Origin: Streptomyces termitum
Lineage (GTDB): Bacteria; Actinomycetota; Actinomycetes; Streptomycetales; Streptomycetaceae
NCBI RefSeq assembly: GCF_014650175.1
Contig: NZ_BMUL01000007.1
Coordinates: 124,001 to 188,000 of the forward strand
Reading direction: 5' to 3'
Length of the DNA: 64,000 nucleotides
Below the pieces are notes generated by a model. That model worked only from the letters and a program-made list of their open reading frames with translations, was not told where the DNA came from and searched no databases. Shown piece after piece: positions 26,645-35,307 of the stretch; position 1 is the stretch's first letter; each line of letters begins with the position of its first letter. The position numbers and the translations under genes were made by a program.

Positions 26645-29578
26645 TCACGGCCGGGTCGCGCGCTCCAGGGCGAGGAGGGCGGAGGCGTAGCGGCGGCCGG
26701 TGGCCCGGTCCATGCCGATCTCGCACATCCGGTTGGCCGACAGGTGCGCGTCGAAGGGCCGGGCGGTGACCTCGGCCGCCTCGCGGGCGGTCGCCGAGGC
26801 CGTCAGCTCCGGATGGAGCATGCCCCGGTCCCCGGCGAAGGCGCAGCAGCCCGCGTCGACCGGGACGACGACCTCCTCCGCGCAGAACCCGGCGACGGCC
26901 GCCAGCTCCCCGGCGTCGCCCAGGTGGTGCATCGAGCAGGTGGGGTGGACCACGGCGGAGCCCACCCGGCGGCGGGCCTCCAGCCGGGGGAGGAGCTCGT
27001 CGGCGGCCCACACCAGGGAGTCCACGACGGTCAGTTCGGCGTGCAGCGCGCGGTTGTCCTCGGTGAGGTACGGGACGACCTCCCGCGCGATGCCGAGGGT
27101 GCACGAGGAGGCGTCCACCACCAGCGGGAGCCGGCCGCCGGCGGTCCAGCCCCAGGCGGCCTCCACGATGCGGTTGGCCATCACCTCGTTGCCCCGGACG
27201 TACCCCTTGGAGTGCCAGATGGTGGCGCAGCAGGTGCCGGCCGCGTCGTCGGGGATCCAGACGGGCCGCCCGGCGCGGGCCGAGACGGCGACCACGGCCT
27301 CCGGCAGGGAGGGGCCGGGTGCGGCGGAGGCGTCGGGGGGATTGCCGAAGATGCGGTTGACGCAGGCCGGGTAGTAGACGGCGACGGCCGCCGGGCGGTG
27401 GGTGCGGGGCAGCCGCCGGGGCGCGGCGCCGGGGATCTCGGGCAGCCACTCGGGGACGAGGTCGGGCCGGACGGCCTTGCGGGCGAGGCCGGTCACCCGC
27501 TCCAGGAGCCGGTCGTCGAGCCGGTCGGCGGCGGCCACCGCGAGCCGCGCGGCGGCCTCCACGGCCCGGAAGTTCTTCGCGGCGAGGGCGGCGATCCGCT
27601 CCTCGCGCGGGGAGTGCCGCTCGTGCCGGAACTCCTTCATCAGGGCGCCGGTGTCGATGCCGACCGGGCAGGCCAGCTTGCAGGTGGAGTCGCCGGCGCA
27701 GGTGTCGACGGCGTCGTAGCCGTACGCCTCCAGGAGCCGGTTCTCGACGGGGGAGCCGTCGGCCTGCCGCAGCATCTCGCGGCGCAGCACGATCCGCTGG
27801 CGCGGAGTGGTCGTCAGGTCGTGGCTGGGGCAGGTCGGTTCGCAGAAGCCGCACTCGATGCACGGGTCGGCGATCGGCTCCACGGACGGGATCGTCTTGA
27901 GGCCGCGCAGGTGGGCCTGCGGGTCGCGGTCGAGGACGATCCGGGGCGCGAGGACCCCGTCGGGGTCGATGAGCTCCTTGGTGCGCCACATCAGCGCGGT
28001 GGCCTTCGGGCCCCATTCCAGCTCCAGGAAGGGGGCGATGTTGCGGCCGGTGGCGTGCTCGGCCTTGAGGGAGCCGTCGAACCGTTCGACGGTCAGCGCG
28101 CAGAACTCGTCCATGAAGGCGGCGTACCGCCCGACGTCGGCGGGGTCGGCGGCGTCGAAGGCGAGCAGGAAGTGGAGGTTGCCGTGGGCGGCGTGGCCGG
28201 CGACGGCGGCGTCGAAGCCGTGCCGGGCCTGGAGCTCCAGCAGCTCCGCGCACGCCTCGGCGAGCCGCGCCGGGGGCACCGCGAAGTCCTCGGTGATCAG
28301 GGTCGTCCCGGACGGGCGGGAGCCGCCGACGGCGGTCACGAAGGCCTTGCGGGCCTTCCAGTAGCCGCCGATCGTGCCCGCGTCGCGGGTGAAGGCGTTG
28401 ACGGCGGAGGGTACCGGGGCGACCAGGTCGAGCCCGTCCAGGACCGCCCCGGCGGCCCGTTCGTACGCGGCCAGGGCCGTCTCGTCGGGGGCCCGGAACT
28501 CGACGAGCAGCGCGGTGGTCTCCTTGGGCAGCCCGGCCCAGTCGGCGGGGACGCCGGGCACGCTGACCGAGGCCCGCAGGGTGTTGCCGTCCATGAGCTC
28601 GACGGCGAGCGCGCCCGCCTCGTTGAAGCGCGGCACGGCCGCCGCGGCGGCGGGCAGCGAGGGGAAGAACAGCAGGGCGGTGGAGACCAGCCGGTCCAGC
28701 GGGAGGGTGTCGAGGACGACCTCGGAGAGGAAGCCGAAGGTGCCCTCGGAGCCGACCATGAGGCCGCGCAGGATCTCCACCGGGGTGGCGCCGTCGAGGA
28801 AGGCGTCGAGCCGGTAGCCGTTGGTGTTCTTGATCTGGTACTTGGCGCGGATCCGGGCGGTCAGCTCCACGTCGGCCTCGATCTCCGCCTTGAGGGCGAG
28901 CAGCCCCGCGCAGAGCCGGGGCTCGGCGCGGGCCAGCTCCTCGTCGGCGGCCGGGTCGGCGGTGTCCACGACGGTCCCGCCGGGGAGCACGACAGTGAGC
29001 GAGGAGACGGTCCGGTACGAGTTCCGGGTGGTGCCCGCGGTCATGCCGGAGGCGTTGTTGGCGACGACTCCGCCGATGGTGCAGGCGACGGCGCTGGCCG
29101 GGTCGGGGCCGAGCACGCGCCCGTACGGGGCGAGCGCGGCGTTGGCCCGGACGACGGTGGTCCCGGGGCGGATCCGGGCGCGGGCACCGCCGTCGAGGAC
29201 CTCCACCCCGGCCCAGTGGCGGCGCACGTCGACGAGGATGTCCTCGCCCTGGGCCTGCCCGTTGAGACTGGTCCCGGCGGCCCGGAAGACCACCTCGCGG
29301 CCCTTGCCGCGCGCGTACGACAGCACGGCGGAGACGTCGTCGACGTCCTCGGCGACCACGACGACCTGGGGCAGGAACCGGTAGGGGCTGGCGTCGGAGG
29401 CGTACCGCACCAGGTCGGAGACGCCGGAGAGGACCTTCTCCGGCCCGATCAGCGCCGCCAGCTCCTCCCGCAGCCGGCGCGGCGTGCCCCGGGCCTGGAG
29501 GTCGGGGACCCGGTCGGGCGCAGGGGTCCGCCTCCGGCCCGGGCCGAGGGCCCGCGGGTTCGGTTCCAGCAGCGGCAT
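26645..29578 (-). CDS. FAD-linked oxidase with Fe-S and CCG domains (D-lactate dehydrogenase-like)
   Basis: Large flavo-iron-sulfur oxidoreductase, 977 residues, architecture of the respiratory Dld-II type D-lactate dehydrogenases and D-2-hydroxyacid oxidases. Order of domains: PCMH-type FAD-binding domain (VVFRAAGTSLNGQAQGEDIL, GPDPASAVACTIGGVVANN), FAD-oxidase C domain (AGHAAHGNLHFLLAFD), two [4Fe-4S] motifs (CIECGFCEPTCP around 576 and CAGDSTCKLACPVG around 626), then CCG cysteine-rich domains (GTCCATIWHSKG, DAGCCAFAGDRGM). It likely oxidises a 2-hydroxy acid and passes electrons to the quinone pool. ATG 29578 follows GGGGAG. The MarR gene is 33 bases upstream on the same strand and may be co-transcribed. 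Confidence 0.85.
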   Translation of the reverse strand: MPLLEPNPRALGPGRRRTPAPDRVPDLQARGTPRRLREELAALIGPEKVLSGVSDLVRYASDASPYRFLPQVVVVAEDVDDVSAVLSYARGKGREVVFRAAGTSLNGQAQGEDILVDVRRHWAGVEVLDGGARARIRPGTTVVRANAALAPYGRVLGPDPASAVACTIGGVVANNASGMTAGTTRNSYRTVSSLTVVLPGGTVVDTADPAADEELARAEPRLCAGLLALKAEIEADVELTARIRAKYQIKNTNGYRLDAFLDGATPVEILRGLMVGSEGTFGFLSEVVLDTLPLDRLVSTALLFFPSLPAAAAAVPRFNEAGALAVELMDGNTLRASVSVPGVPADWAGLPKETTALLVEFRAPDETALAAYERAAGAVLDGLDLVAPVPSAVNAFTRDAGTIGGYWKARKAFVTAVGGSRPSGTTLITEDFAVPPARLAEACAELLELQARHGFDAAVAGHAAHGNLHFLLAFDAADPADVGRYAAFMDEFCALTVERFDGSLKAEHATGRNIAPFLELEWGPKATALMWRTKELIDPDGVLAPRIVLDRDPQAHLRGLKTIPSVEPIADPCIECGFCEPTCPSHDLTTTPRQRIVLRREMLRQADGSPVENRLLEAYGYDAVDTCAGDSTCKLACPVGIDTGALMKEFRHERHSPREERIAALAAKNFRAVEAAARLAVAAADRLDDRLLERVTGLARKAVRPDLVPEWLPEIPGAAPRRLPRTHRPAAVAVYYPACVNRIFGNPPDASAAPGPSLPEAVVAVSARAGRPVWIPDDAAGTCCATIWHSKGYVRGNEVMANRIVEAAWGWTAGGRLPLVVDASSCTLGIAREVVPYLTEDNRALHAELTVVDSLVWAADELLPRLEARRRVGSAVVHPTCSMHHLGDAGELAAVAGFCAEEVVVPVDAGCCAFAGDRGMLHPELTASATAREAAEVTARPFDAHLSANRMCEIGMDRATGRRYASALLALERATRP

Positions 29579-29611
29579 GGCACGGCTCCCCTCGGCGCGG
29601 ACCCGGCGGTC

Positions 29612-30115
29612 TCAGCAGCCGCCCTCCGGGGTGGGACCGGCCAGGGCGGTCAGCAGTCCTCCGAGCTCCTCGCGCTGTTCGGCGGTCAATGGAGCCAGGA
29701 TGTCCTCTGCGGCGGCCCGGCGCGCGCTGCGCAGCTCCCGCAGCGTGGCGCGCCCCTCGTCGGTCAGCTCGATCCGCACCACCCGGCGGTTGGTCGGGTC
29801 GGGCACCCGGCGGACCCGGCCGGCCCCCTCCAGGCCGTCGACGAGGCTGGTCACGGCGCGCGGGACGACCTCCAGGCGGGCGGCGAGGTCGGCCATCCGG
29901 GGCGGGGCGTCCCCGAAGTGCGCGACCAGGCGCAGCAGCCGGGACTGGGCGGGGGTGATGCCGACCGGCTCCAGGTGGCGCTTCTGGATGCGGTGGAGCC
30001 GGCGGGTCAGCCGGAGCAGCTGCTCGGCGAGGAGCCCGTCGGGGTCGGCGGCGCCCGCGACGGGGGCGCCCGGAGGCTCGCTCGTACCGGGGGCGGTCAG
30101 GCCGGGATCGCTCAT
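29612..30115 (-). CDS. MarR family transcriptional regulator
   Basis: Winged-helix regulator of 167 residues. The MarR core is plain: EQLLRLTRRLHRIQKRHLEPVGITPAQSRLLRLVAHFG, then MADLAARLEVVPRAVTSLVDGLE as the recognition helix region and a wing PDPTNRRVVRIELTDEG. An unusual Pro/Gly/Ala N-terminal extension of about 28 residues precedes it. It is divergent from the multidrug-type ABC exporter gene, a common arrangement in which MarR represses the transporter; an inverted repeat at 30138-30150 is a candidate operator. Confidence 0.92.
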   Translation of the reverse strand: MSDPGLTAPGTSEPPGAPVAGAADPDGLLAEQLLRLTRRLHRIQKRHLEPVGITPAQSRLLRLVAHFGDAPPRMADLAARLEVVPRAVTSLVDGLEGAGRVRRVPDPTNRRVVRIELTDEGRATLRELRSARRAAAEDILAPLTAEQREELGGLLTALAGPTPEGGC

Positions 30116-30137
30116 GGGGGAACAATATCAGGACCTG

Positions 30138-30150
30138 GTTCATTGTGAAC
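30138..30150. promoter_or_regulatory. Candidate MarR operator
   Basis: GTTCA-TTG-TGAAC, a perfect 5-bp-arm inverted repeat in an unusually AT-rich stretch between the divergent MarR and ABC transporter genes, 23 bases before the MarR start. Confidence 0.5.
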
Positions 30151-30294
30151 ATAGGTAAGAGTGAGCTACAGTCTCTTTTCGAATGCGTTCGTGTGTTCCG
30201 GCGCGTCCGTCTGTTCCGCGTGCCCGCCCGTGCGCCCGCTCGCGCACCTCACGAGTCCGTAAGCCCACGAGCCCGCACCCTCTCGAAGGAGCCC

Positions 30295-32130
30295 ATGCAC
30301 CCCCACGACCAGTCCACCTGGACCCCACCGCCGCGCGACCCCGCGCAGCCGAAGGAGCCCGCCCAGCTGCGGCGCATCCTCGGCCTCTTCCGCCCCTACC
30401 GCGGCCGCCTCGCGCTCGTCGGCCTCCTGGTCGCCGCCGCCTCGCTGGTCTCGGTCGCCTCGCCGTTCCTCCTCAAGGAGATCCTCGACACCGCGATCCC
30501 CCAGGGCCGCACCGGGCTCCTCAGCCTGCTCGCCCTCGGCATGATCGCCACCGCCGTGCTGACCGGCGTCTTCGGCGTGCTCCAGACCCTGATCTCCACC
30601 ACGGTCGGCCAGCGCGTCATGCACGACCTGCGCACCGCCGTCTACGGCCGGCTCCAGCGGATGCCGCTCGCCTTCTTCACCCGGACGCGGACCGGCGAGG
30701 TCCAGTCCCGGATAGCCAACGACATCGGCGGCATGCAGGCGACCGTCACCTCCACGGCCACCTCCCTCGTCTCCAACCTCACCGCCGTCGTCGCCAGCGT
30801 GGTCGCCATGCTCGCCCTCGACTGGCGGCTCACCCTGGTCTCGCTGCTGCTGCTCCCCGTCTTCGTCTGGATCAGCCGCCGGGTCGGCCGGGAGCGCAAG
30901 CGGATCACCACCCAGCGGCAGAAGCAGATGGCCGCGATGGCCGCGACCGTCACCGAGTCGCTCTCCGTCAGCGGCATCCTGCTCGGCCGCACCATGGGCC
31001 GCGCCGACTCGCTGACCGAGTCCTTCGCCCGGGAGTCCGAGCGGCTCGTCGACCTCGAAGTGCGCTCCTCCATGGCCGGGCGGTGGCGGATGTCCGTCAT
31101 CGGCATCGTCATGGCCGCCATGCCCGCCCTGCTCTACTGGGCCGCCGGCCTCGCCACGGGGATCGACGGCGCGGCGATCTCGCTCGGCACCCTGGTCGCC
31201 TTCGTCTCGCTCCAGCAGGGGCTCTTCCGCCCCACCGTGAGCCTGCTCTCCACCGGCGTCCAGATGCAGACCTCGCTCGCCCTCTTCCAGCGCATCTTCG
31301 AGTACCTCGACCTGCCGGTGGACATCACCGAGCCCGCGGAGCCCGTCCGCCTCGGCCCCGTCCGCGGCGAGATCGGCTTCGAGAAGGTCCGCTTCCGGTA
31401 CGACCCCGAGGGCGGCGGCCGGCCCACCCTCGACGGCATCGACCTCACCGTCCCCGCCGGCGGCAGCCTGGCCGTGGTCGGCCCGACCGGCTCCGGCAAG
31501 TCCACGCTCAGCTACCTGGTGCCCCGCCTCTACGACGTGACCGAGGGCCGGGTCACCCTCGACGGCGCCGACGTCCGCGACCTCGACTTCGCCACCCTCG
31601 CCGACGCGATCGGCGTGGTCTCCCAGGAGACGTACCTCTTCCACGCCTCCGTCGCCGACAACCTCCGCTTCGCCAAGCCCGACGCCACCGGCGCGGAGAT
31701 CGAGGCCGCCGCGCGGGCCGCCCAGATCCACGACCACATCTCCTCGCTGCCCGACGGCTACGACACCCTGGTCGGCGAGCGCGGCTACCGCTTCTCCGGC
31801 GGCGAGAAGCAGCGGCTGGCCATCGCCCGCACGATCCTGCGCGACCCGCCGGTGCTCATCCTCGACGAGGCCACCAGTGCCCTCGACACCCGCACCGAGC
31901 ACGCGGTCCAGCAGGCCATCGACTCCCTCTCGGCGGGCCGCACCACGATCACCATCGCCCACCGGCTCTCCACCGTCCGCGACGCCGACCGGATCGTCGT
32001 CCTGGAGGACGGCCGGATCGCGGAGAGCGGCACCCACGAGGAGCTGATGCTCCGGGACGGGAAGTACGCCGCCCTGGTCCGCCGGGACGAACAGGCGAAC
32101 GTGGGAGCGGTTGTTCCCACGAACGTGTGA
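30295..32130 (+). CDS. ABC exporter, fused membrane and ATPase domains
   Basis: Half-size multidrug-type exporter of 611 residues that would act as a dimer in the membrane. The N-terminal half has about six transmembrane helices; the C-terminal ATPase has Walker A GPTGSGKS, the Q-loop in VVSQETYLFH, signature FSGGEKQR (in place of LSGGQ), Walker B VLILDEATSALD and the H-loop IAHRLS. ATG 30295 follows AAGGAG; the frame is open further upstream. Substrate unknown; control by the divergent MarR protein is likely. Confidence 0.93.
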   Translation: MHPHDQSTWTPPPRDPAQPKEPAQLRRILGLFRPYRGRLALVGLLVAAASLVSVASPFLLKEILDTAIPQGRTGLLSLLALGMIATAVLTGVFGVLQTLISTTVGQRVMHDLRTAVYGRLQRMPLAFFTRTRTGEVQSRIANDIGGMQATVTSTATSLVSNLTAVVASVVAMLALDWRLTLVSLLLLPVFVWISRRVGRERKRITTQRQKQMAAMAATVTESLSVSGILLGRTMGRADSLTESFARESERLVDLEVRSSMAGRWRMSVIGIVMAAMPALLYWAAGLATGIDGAAISLGTLVAFVSLQQGLFRPTVSLLSTGVQMQTSLALFQRIFEYLDLPVDITEPAEPVRLGPVRGEIGFEKVRFRYDPEGGGRPTLDGIDLTVPAGGSLAVVGPTGSGKSTLSYLVPRLYDVTEGRVTLDGADVRDLDFATLADAIGVVSQETYLFHASVADNLRFAKPDATGAEIEAAARAAQIHDHISSLPDGYDTLVGERGYRFSGGEKQRLAIARTILRDPPVLILDEATSALDTRTEHAVQQAIDSLSAGRTTITIAHRLSTVRDADRIVVLEDGRIAESGTHEELMLRDGKYAALVRRDEQANVGAVVPTNV

Positions 32131-32248
32131 TCGTTCCGGGATTCATGGCTCAACTCCCGTACGGGGTCGGATGATTACGTTGTGCGAGCGACGGGCTGCA
32201 GACCGCGACCGCACCGTCCCACGAAACACCTGTACGAGGAGCACCACC

Positions 32249-32308
32249 ATGAACGTCATCACCGATCTGCTCGCCGGCGTCTTCCACTTCCTGGGCTGGC
32301 TCATCTGA
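32249..32308 (+). CDS. 19-residue hydrophobic microprotein
   Basis: A very short gene, ATG 32249 to TGA 32308, encoding MNVITDLLAGVFHFLGWLI. It has an excellent GAGGAG ribosome site seven bases ahead of the ATG, and the preceding 118 bases are free of other genes. The peptide is one amphipathic or membrane-embedded helix with a single acidic residue and aromatic Phe/Trp at the C-terminal half. I recall similar tiny peptides in other streptomycetes but no function. It might be a membrane peptide or a leader for the gene at 32446. Confidence 0.6.
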   Translation: MNVITDLLAGVFHFLGWLI

Positions 32309-32390
32309 TCCGAGCAGCGGTTCCCGGCGCCGTCGGTCCCCCGTCCCAGGGGGTCGGCGGCGCCGTCGTGTGCGCGGGTGGCAGATGTTC

Positions 32391-32417
32391 CGATATCGAC
32401 CGATTTGGTCGATATCG
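32391..32417. promoter_or_regulatory. Perfect 11-bp-arm palindrome, likely operator
   Basis: CGATATCGACC (32391-32401) and GGTCGATATCG (32407-32417) flank GATTT. The element is AT-rich against a GC-rich background and ends 28 bases before the ATG at 32446. Confidence 0.55.
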
Positions 32418-32445
32418 CGAAGGGCTCCGGCTCGTTGGGCAGCGC

Positions 32446-32748
32446 ATGAAGCACCTCAGACGACGTCGCTGGATCTGGTCTCCCATCACCTCCTGGCAGG
32501 CCAGGCGACTCGCCCGGGTGACCGGCGCGGAATTCGACGACGCGTGGGTCGAGATCCGGCTCACCACCCATCCGGACGAGCGACATTTCGCCCTCGCCCA
32601 CGACGTCCTCACCCAGGTCCTCTTCGCCCGCGACACGGGCTGGCCGGAGGACGCCCCGAGGTACCCGGAGGTGCCGAGGCGGTACGAGACCGGGCTGCGC
32701 GCCCCGGAGGGAGGATGGCGCCCGCGCGACGGATCGCTCAGGCCGTGA
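32446..32748 (+). CDS. Hypothetical protein, about 100 residues
   Basis: An open frame from ATG 32446 encoding a basic, Trp/Arg-rich N-terminus (MKHLRRRRWIWSPITSW), a central acidic part (TGAEFDDAWVEIRLTTHPDERHF given in part) and a Pro/Arg-rich tail. No domain is recognised and there is no signal peptide or membrane segment. The start is uncertain, as the frame is open upstream and no strong ribosome site is seen. It is preceded by a striking palindrome and a microprotein gene. Its 3' end overlaps the end of the convergent flavoprotein gene by 11 bases, which is unusual and lowers certainty. Confidence 0.5.
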   Translation: MKHLRRRRWIWSPITSWQARRLARVTGAEFDDAWVEIRLTTHPDERHFALAHDVLTQVLFARDTGWPEDAPRYPEVPRRYETGLRAPEGGWRPRDGSLRP

Positions 32749-34039
32749 CGGCGGACGACCGCGCGGGCACCGGCTCGGGAGACGGGCCGCCGGACTCACC
32801 GGCCGCCCCGGTCCCGCCCGCCGCGATCGCCGCGCCCGCGCCGCCGGCCGCACCTGCTCCGGCCGTCCCGCCGGCCCCGTCCACCGTGCCGGCCCCGTCC
32901 GCCGTGCCTGTCGTGCCCGTGCCTGTGCCCGTACCGCCCGTCTCGTCCGTCCCGCTCGGCCCGTGGGTGAGGAGGCGGCGGATCTCGCGGACGGCGGCGC
33001 GGCCGGCCCGGTTGGCGCCGATCGTGGAGGCCGAGGGGCCGTAACCCACCAGGTGGACGCGCTCGTCCAGGACGGCGCGGGTCCCCTCCACCTGGATGCC
33101 GCCGCCCGGCCCCCGCAGACGCAGCGGGGCCAGGTGGTCGATCGCGGCCCGGAAGCCGGTCGCCCACAGGATCACGTCCGCGTCGACCGTCCGGCCGTCC
33201 GCCCAGACCGCCCCGGTCGGCGTGATCCGTTCGAACATCGGCTGCCGGTCGAGGACGCCGTTCGCCAGTCCCGCGCGGATCGCGTCGTTGAGCGGCAGCC
33301 CCGTCACCGAGACCACGCTGCGCGGCGGCAGCCCCTGCCGCACCCGCTCCTCCACCAGCGCGACCGCCGCGCGCCCCTCGGCCTCGCCGAAGGAACCCTC
33401 CCGGTAGACCGGCTCGCGCCGGGTCACCCAGGTCGTCGCGGCGGCGTGCTCCGCGATCTCCAGGAGGTGCTGGGTGGCCGACGCCCCGCCGCCCACCACG
33501 ATCACCCGCAGTCCGGCGAAGGCCTCGGGCCCCGGATACCCGGCCGTGTGCAGCTGCCGTCCCCGGAAGGTCTCCTGGCCGGGGTAGTGCGGCCAGAAGG
33601 GCCGGTCCCAGGTCCCGGTGGCGTTGACCAGCGCCCGGGGCGCGTACACGCCCTCCGAGGTCTCGACCCGCAGCCGGCCGCCCTCGCCCTCGCGCACGGC
33701 GGTCACGTCCACCGGCCGGTGCACCCGCAGGTCGAACGTCCGCTCGTAGCCGTCGAAGTAGCCGCCGATCACCTCGGAGGAGGGCCGGGCCGGGTCGGCC
33801 CCGGTCAGCTCCATGCCCGGCAGCGCGTGCATCCCGTGCACCTTGCCGTAGGTCAGCGAGGGCCAGCGGAACTGCCAGGCCCCGCCCGGACGCGGCGCGT
33901 GGTCGAGCACGACGAAGTCCCGGTCCGGCTCCAGGCCGGCGCGTCGCAGGTGGAACGCGGCGGACAGCCCCGCCTGCCCGGCGCCGATCACCACGACGTC
34001 CACCGCCCGCACCGCTGCCGCACCCACAGAATCGTTCAC
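32738..34039 (-). CDS. FAD-dependent monooxygenase-like oxidoreductase
   Basis: Two-dinucleotide-binding-domain flavoprotein related to flavin-containing and Baeyer-Villiger-like monooxygenases, 433 residues. First Rossmann motif VVVIGAGQAGLSAAFHLRRAG binds FAD; GGAWQFRWPSLTYGKVHGMHALP follows; a second motif VIVVGGGASATQHLLE binds NADPH; the ILWATGFR motif closes the FAD domain. The last 75 residues are a Gly/Thr/Ala-rich low-complexity tail (GTGTGTTGTADGAGTVDGAG) outside the family fold, encoded by G/C-rich near-repeats at about 32790-32950. Substrate unknown. Confidence 0.85.
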   Translation of the reverse strand: MNDSVGAAAVRAVDVVVIGAGQAGLSAAFHLRRAGLEPDRDFVVLDHAPRPGGAWQFRWPSLTYGKVHGMHALPGMELTGADPARPSSEVIGGYFDGYERTFDLRVHRPVDVTAVREGEGGRLRVETSEGVYAPRALVNATGTWDRPFWPHYPGQETFRGRQLHTAGYPGPEAFAGLRVIVVGGGASATQHLLEIAEHAAATTWVTRREPVYREGSFGEAEGRAAVALVEERVRQGLPPRSVVSVTGLPLNDAIRAGLANGVLDRQPMFERITPTGAVWADGRTVDADVILWATGFRAAIDHLAPLRLRGPGGGIQVEGTRAVLDERVHLVGYGPSASTIGANRAGRAAVREIRRLLTHGPSGTDETGGTGTGTGTTGTADGAGTVDGAGGTAGAGAAGGAGAAIAAGGTGAAGESGGPSPEPVPARSSAVTA

Positions 34040-34173
34040 GCTTCTACCAACCGGGCCGGCCCCCGGGATCTTCCCCGCGCCCGCGCCGTCGCGGGGCGGC
34101 CGCGCGGCACCGGTCCCACGGGACCTTCCCCGCCCTCGCGTCCGTACCCGCTCTCACCGGGGCCGGCACCCCC

Positions 34174-35304
34174 CTACCGGGTTCCGCTCGCCAGCAGGCC
34201 GCGCCCGGTGAGCAGGGGTGTCACGCCCTCCCCGAACCAGTACGCCTCCTCCAGGTGCGGGTAGCCGGAGAGCACGAAGTGCTCCACGCCCAGGTCGTGG
34301 TACTCCTCGATGCGGTCGGCGACGTCCGCGTGGCTGCCCACCAGGGCCGTGCCCGCCCCGCCCCGGACCAGCCCGACGCCCGCCCACAGGTTCGGCGCGA
34401 TCTCCAGCCGGTCCCGGTCCAGCGCCCCGCCCCCGTGCAGGGCGAGCATCCGCCGCTGGCCCACCGACTCGGTGCGGGCCAGCGCCTCCTGCGCCGCCGC
34501 GACCGTCCCGGCGTCGAGGTCGTCCAGCAGCCGCTCCGCCGTCGCCCACGCCTCGCGCGCGGTGTCCCGCGAGAGGGTGTGCAGCCGGACGCCGAAGCGG
34601 ACCGTCCGGCCGCGCTCCGCCGCGAGCCGCCGGATCCAGTCGATCTTCTCCTTCACCTGCCACGGCGGTTCGCCCCAGGTCAGGTAGACGTCCGCGTGCT
34701 CGGCGGCGACCGGACCGGCCGCCGCCGACGAGCCGCCGAAGAAGACCTCCGGCAGCGGGTCGGGCGGCAGCGCCGTGAGCCCGCCCGCCACGTCGTAGTA
34801 CGCGCCCCGGAAGTCGTACGGGCGTCCGCTCCACACTCCCCGTACGACCGACAGGAACTCGGCGGTGCGCGCGTACCGCCGGTCGTGGTCGAGGTGGTCG
34901 CCGAACCGCCGCTGTTCGGCGGCGTCGCCGCCGGTCACCACGTTGAGCAGCAGCCGGCCCCGGGTGATCCGCTGGTACGTCGCCGCCATCTGCGCGGCGA
35001 GGACGGGGGAGAGGACCCCGGGCCGGAACGCCACCAGGAACTTCAGCCGCTCGGTGTGCTGCGCCAGCGCGACCGTCGTCAGCCAGGCGTCCTCGCACCA
35101 GGTGCCGGTGGGCGTCAGGACGGCCTCGAAGCCCAGCCGTTCGGCCGCCTTCGCGATCTGCGCCAGGTAGTCGATGTCGGGGGCGCGGACCCCGGCGGTC
35201 CCGCCCGCGCCGCGGGTGATGCCGCCGTCGGCGTACGCGTGCCGGTCGACGAGGGTGCGTCCGTCGCCGCCGGTCGGCAGGAACCAGTGCAGGTGGACCG
35301 TCAC
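34174..35304 (-). CDS. ssuD: FMNH2-dependent alkanesulfonate monooxygenase
   Basis: Luciferase-like flavin monooxygenase releasing sulfite from alkanesulfonates, used in sulfur starvation. The 376-residue product matches SsuD closely: HLHWFLPTGGDGR, GTWCEDAWLTT with the conserved Cys, KFLVAFRPGVLSP, DVYLTWGEPPWQVKEKI, FGVRLHTLSRD with the catalytic Arg and His, NLWAGVGLVRGGAGTALVG with the lid arginine, and FVLSGYPHLEEAYWFGEG with the conserved Tyr. All active-site residues known from E. coli SsuD seem present, so the enzyme looks intact. GTG 35304 starts three bases after the upstream ATPase gene ends. No FMN reductase (ssuE) lies nearby. Confidence 0.93.
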   Translation of the reverse strand: MTVHLHWFLPTGGDGRTLVDRHAYADGGITRGAGGTAGVRAPDIDYLAQIAKAAERLGFEAVLTPTGTWCEDAWLTTVALAQHTERLKFLVAFRPGVLSPVLAAQMAATYQRITRGRLLLNVVTGGDAAEQRRFGDHLDHDRRYARTAEFLSVVRGVWSGRPYDFRGAYYDVAGGLTALPPDPLPEVFFGGSSAAAGPVAAEHADVYLTWGEPPWQVKEKIDWIRRLAAERGRTVRFGVRLHTLSRDTAREAWATAERLLDDLDAGTVAAAQEALARTESVGQRRMLALHGGGALDRDRLEIAPNLWAGVGLVRGGAGTALVGSHADVADRIEEYHDLGVEHFVLSGYPHLEEAYWFGEGVTPLLTGRGLLASGTR

Positions 35305-35307
35305 GGG

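Noticed and set aside
32131..32248. CCCGTACGGG and neighbouring short palindromes as an exporter terminator
   Set aside because: The palindrome has no loop and no longer stem forms around it, so I do not claim a terminator there.
34040..34173. Short hairpins (CCCCGCG/CGCGGGG, GGTCCC/GGGACC) after ssuD
   Set aside because: Stems are 6-7 bp and such pairs arise by chance at this GC content; too weak to list as a terminator.
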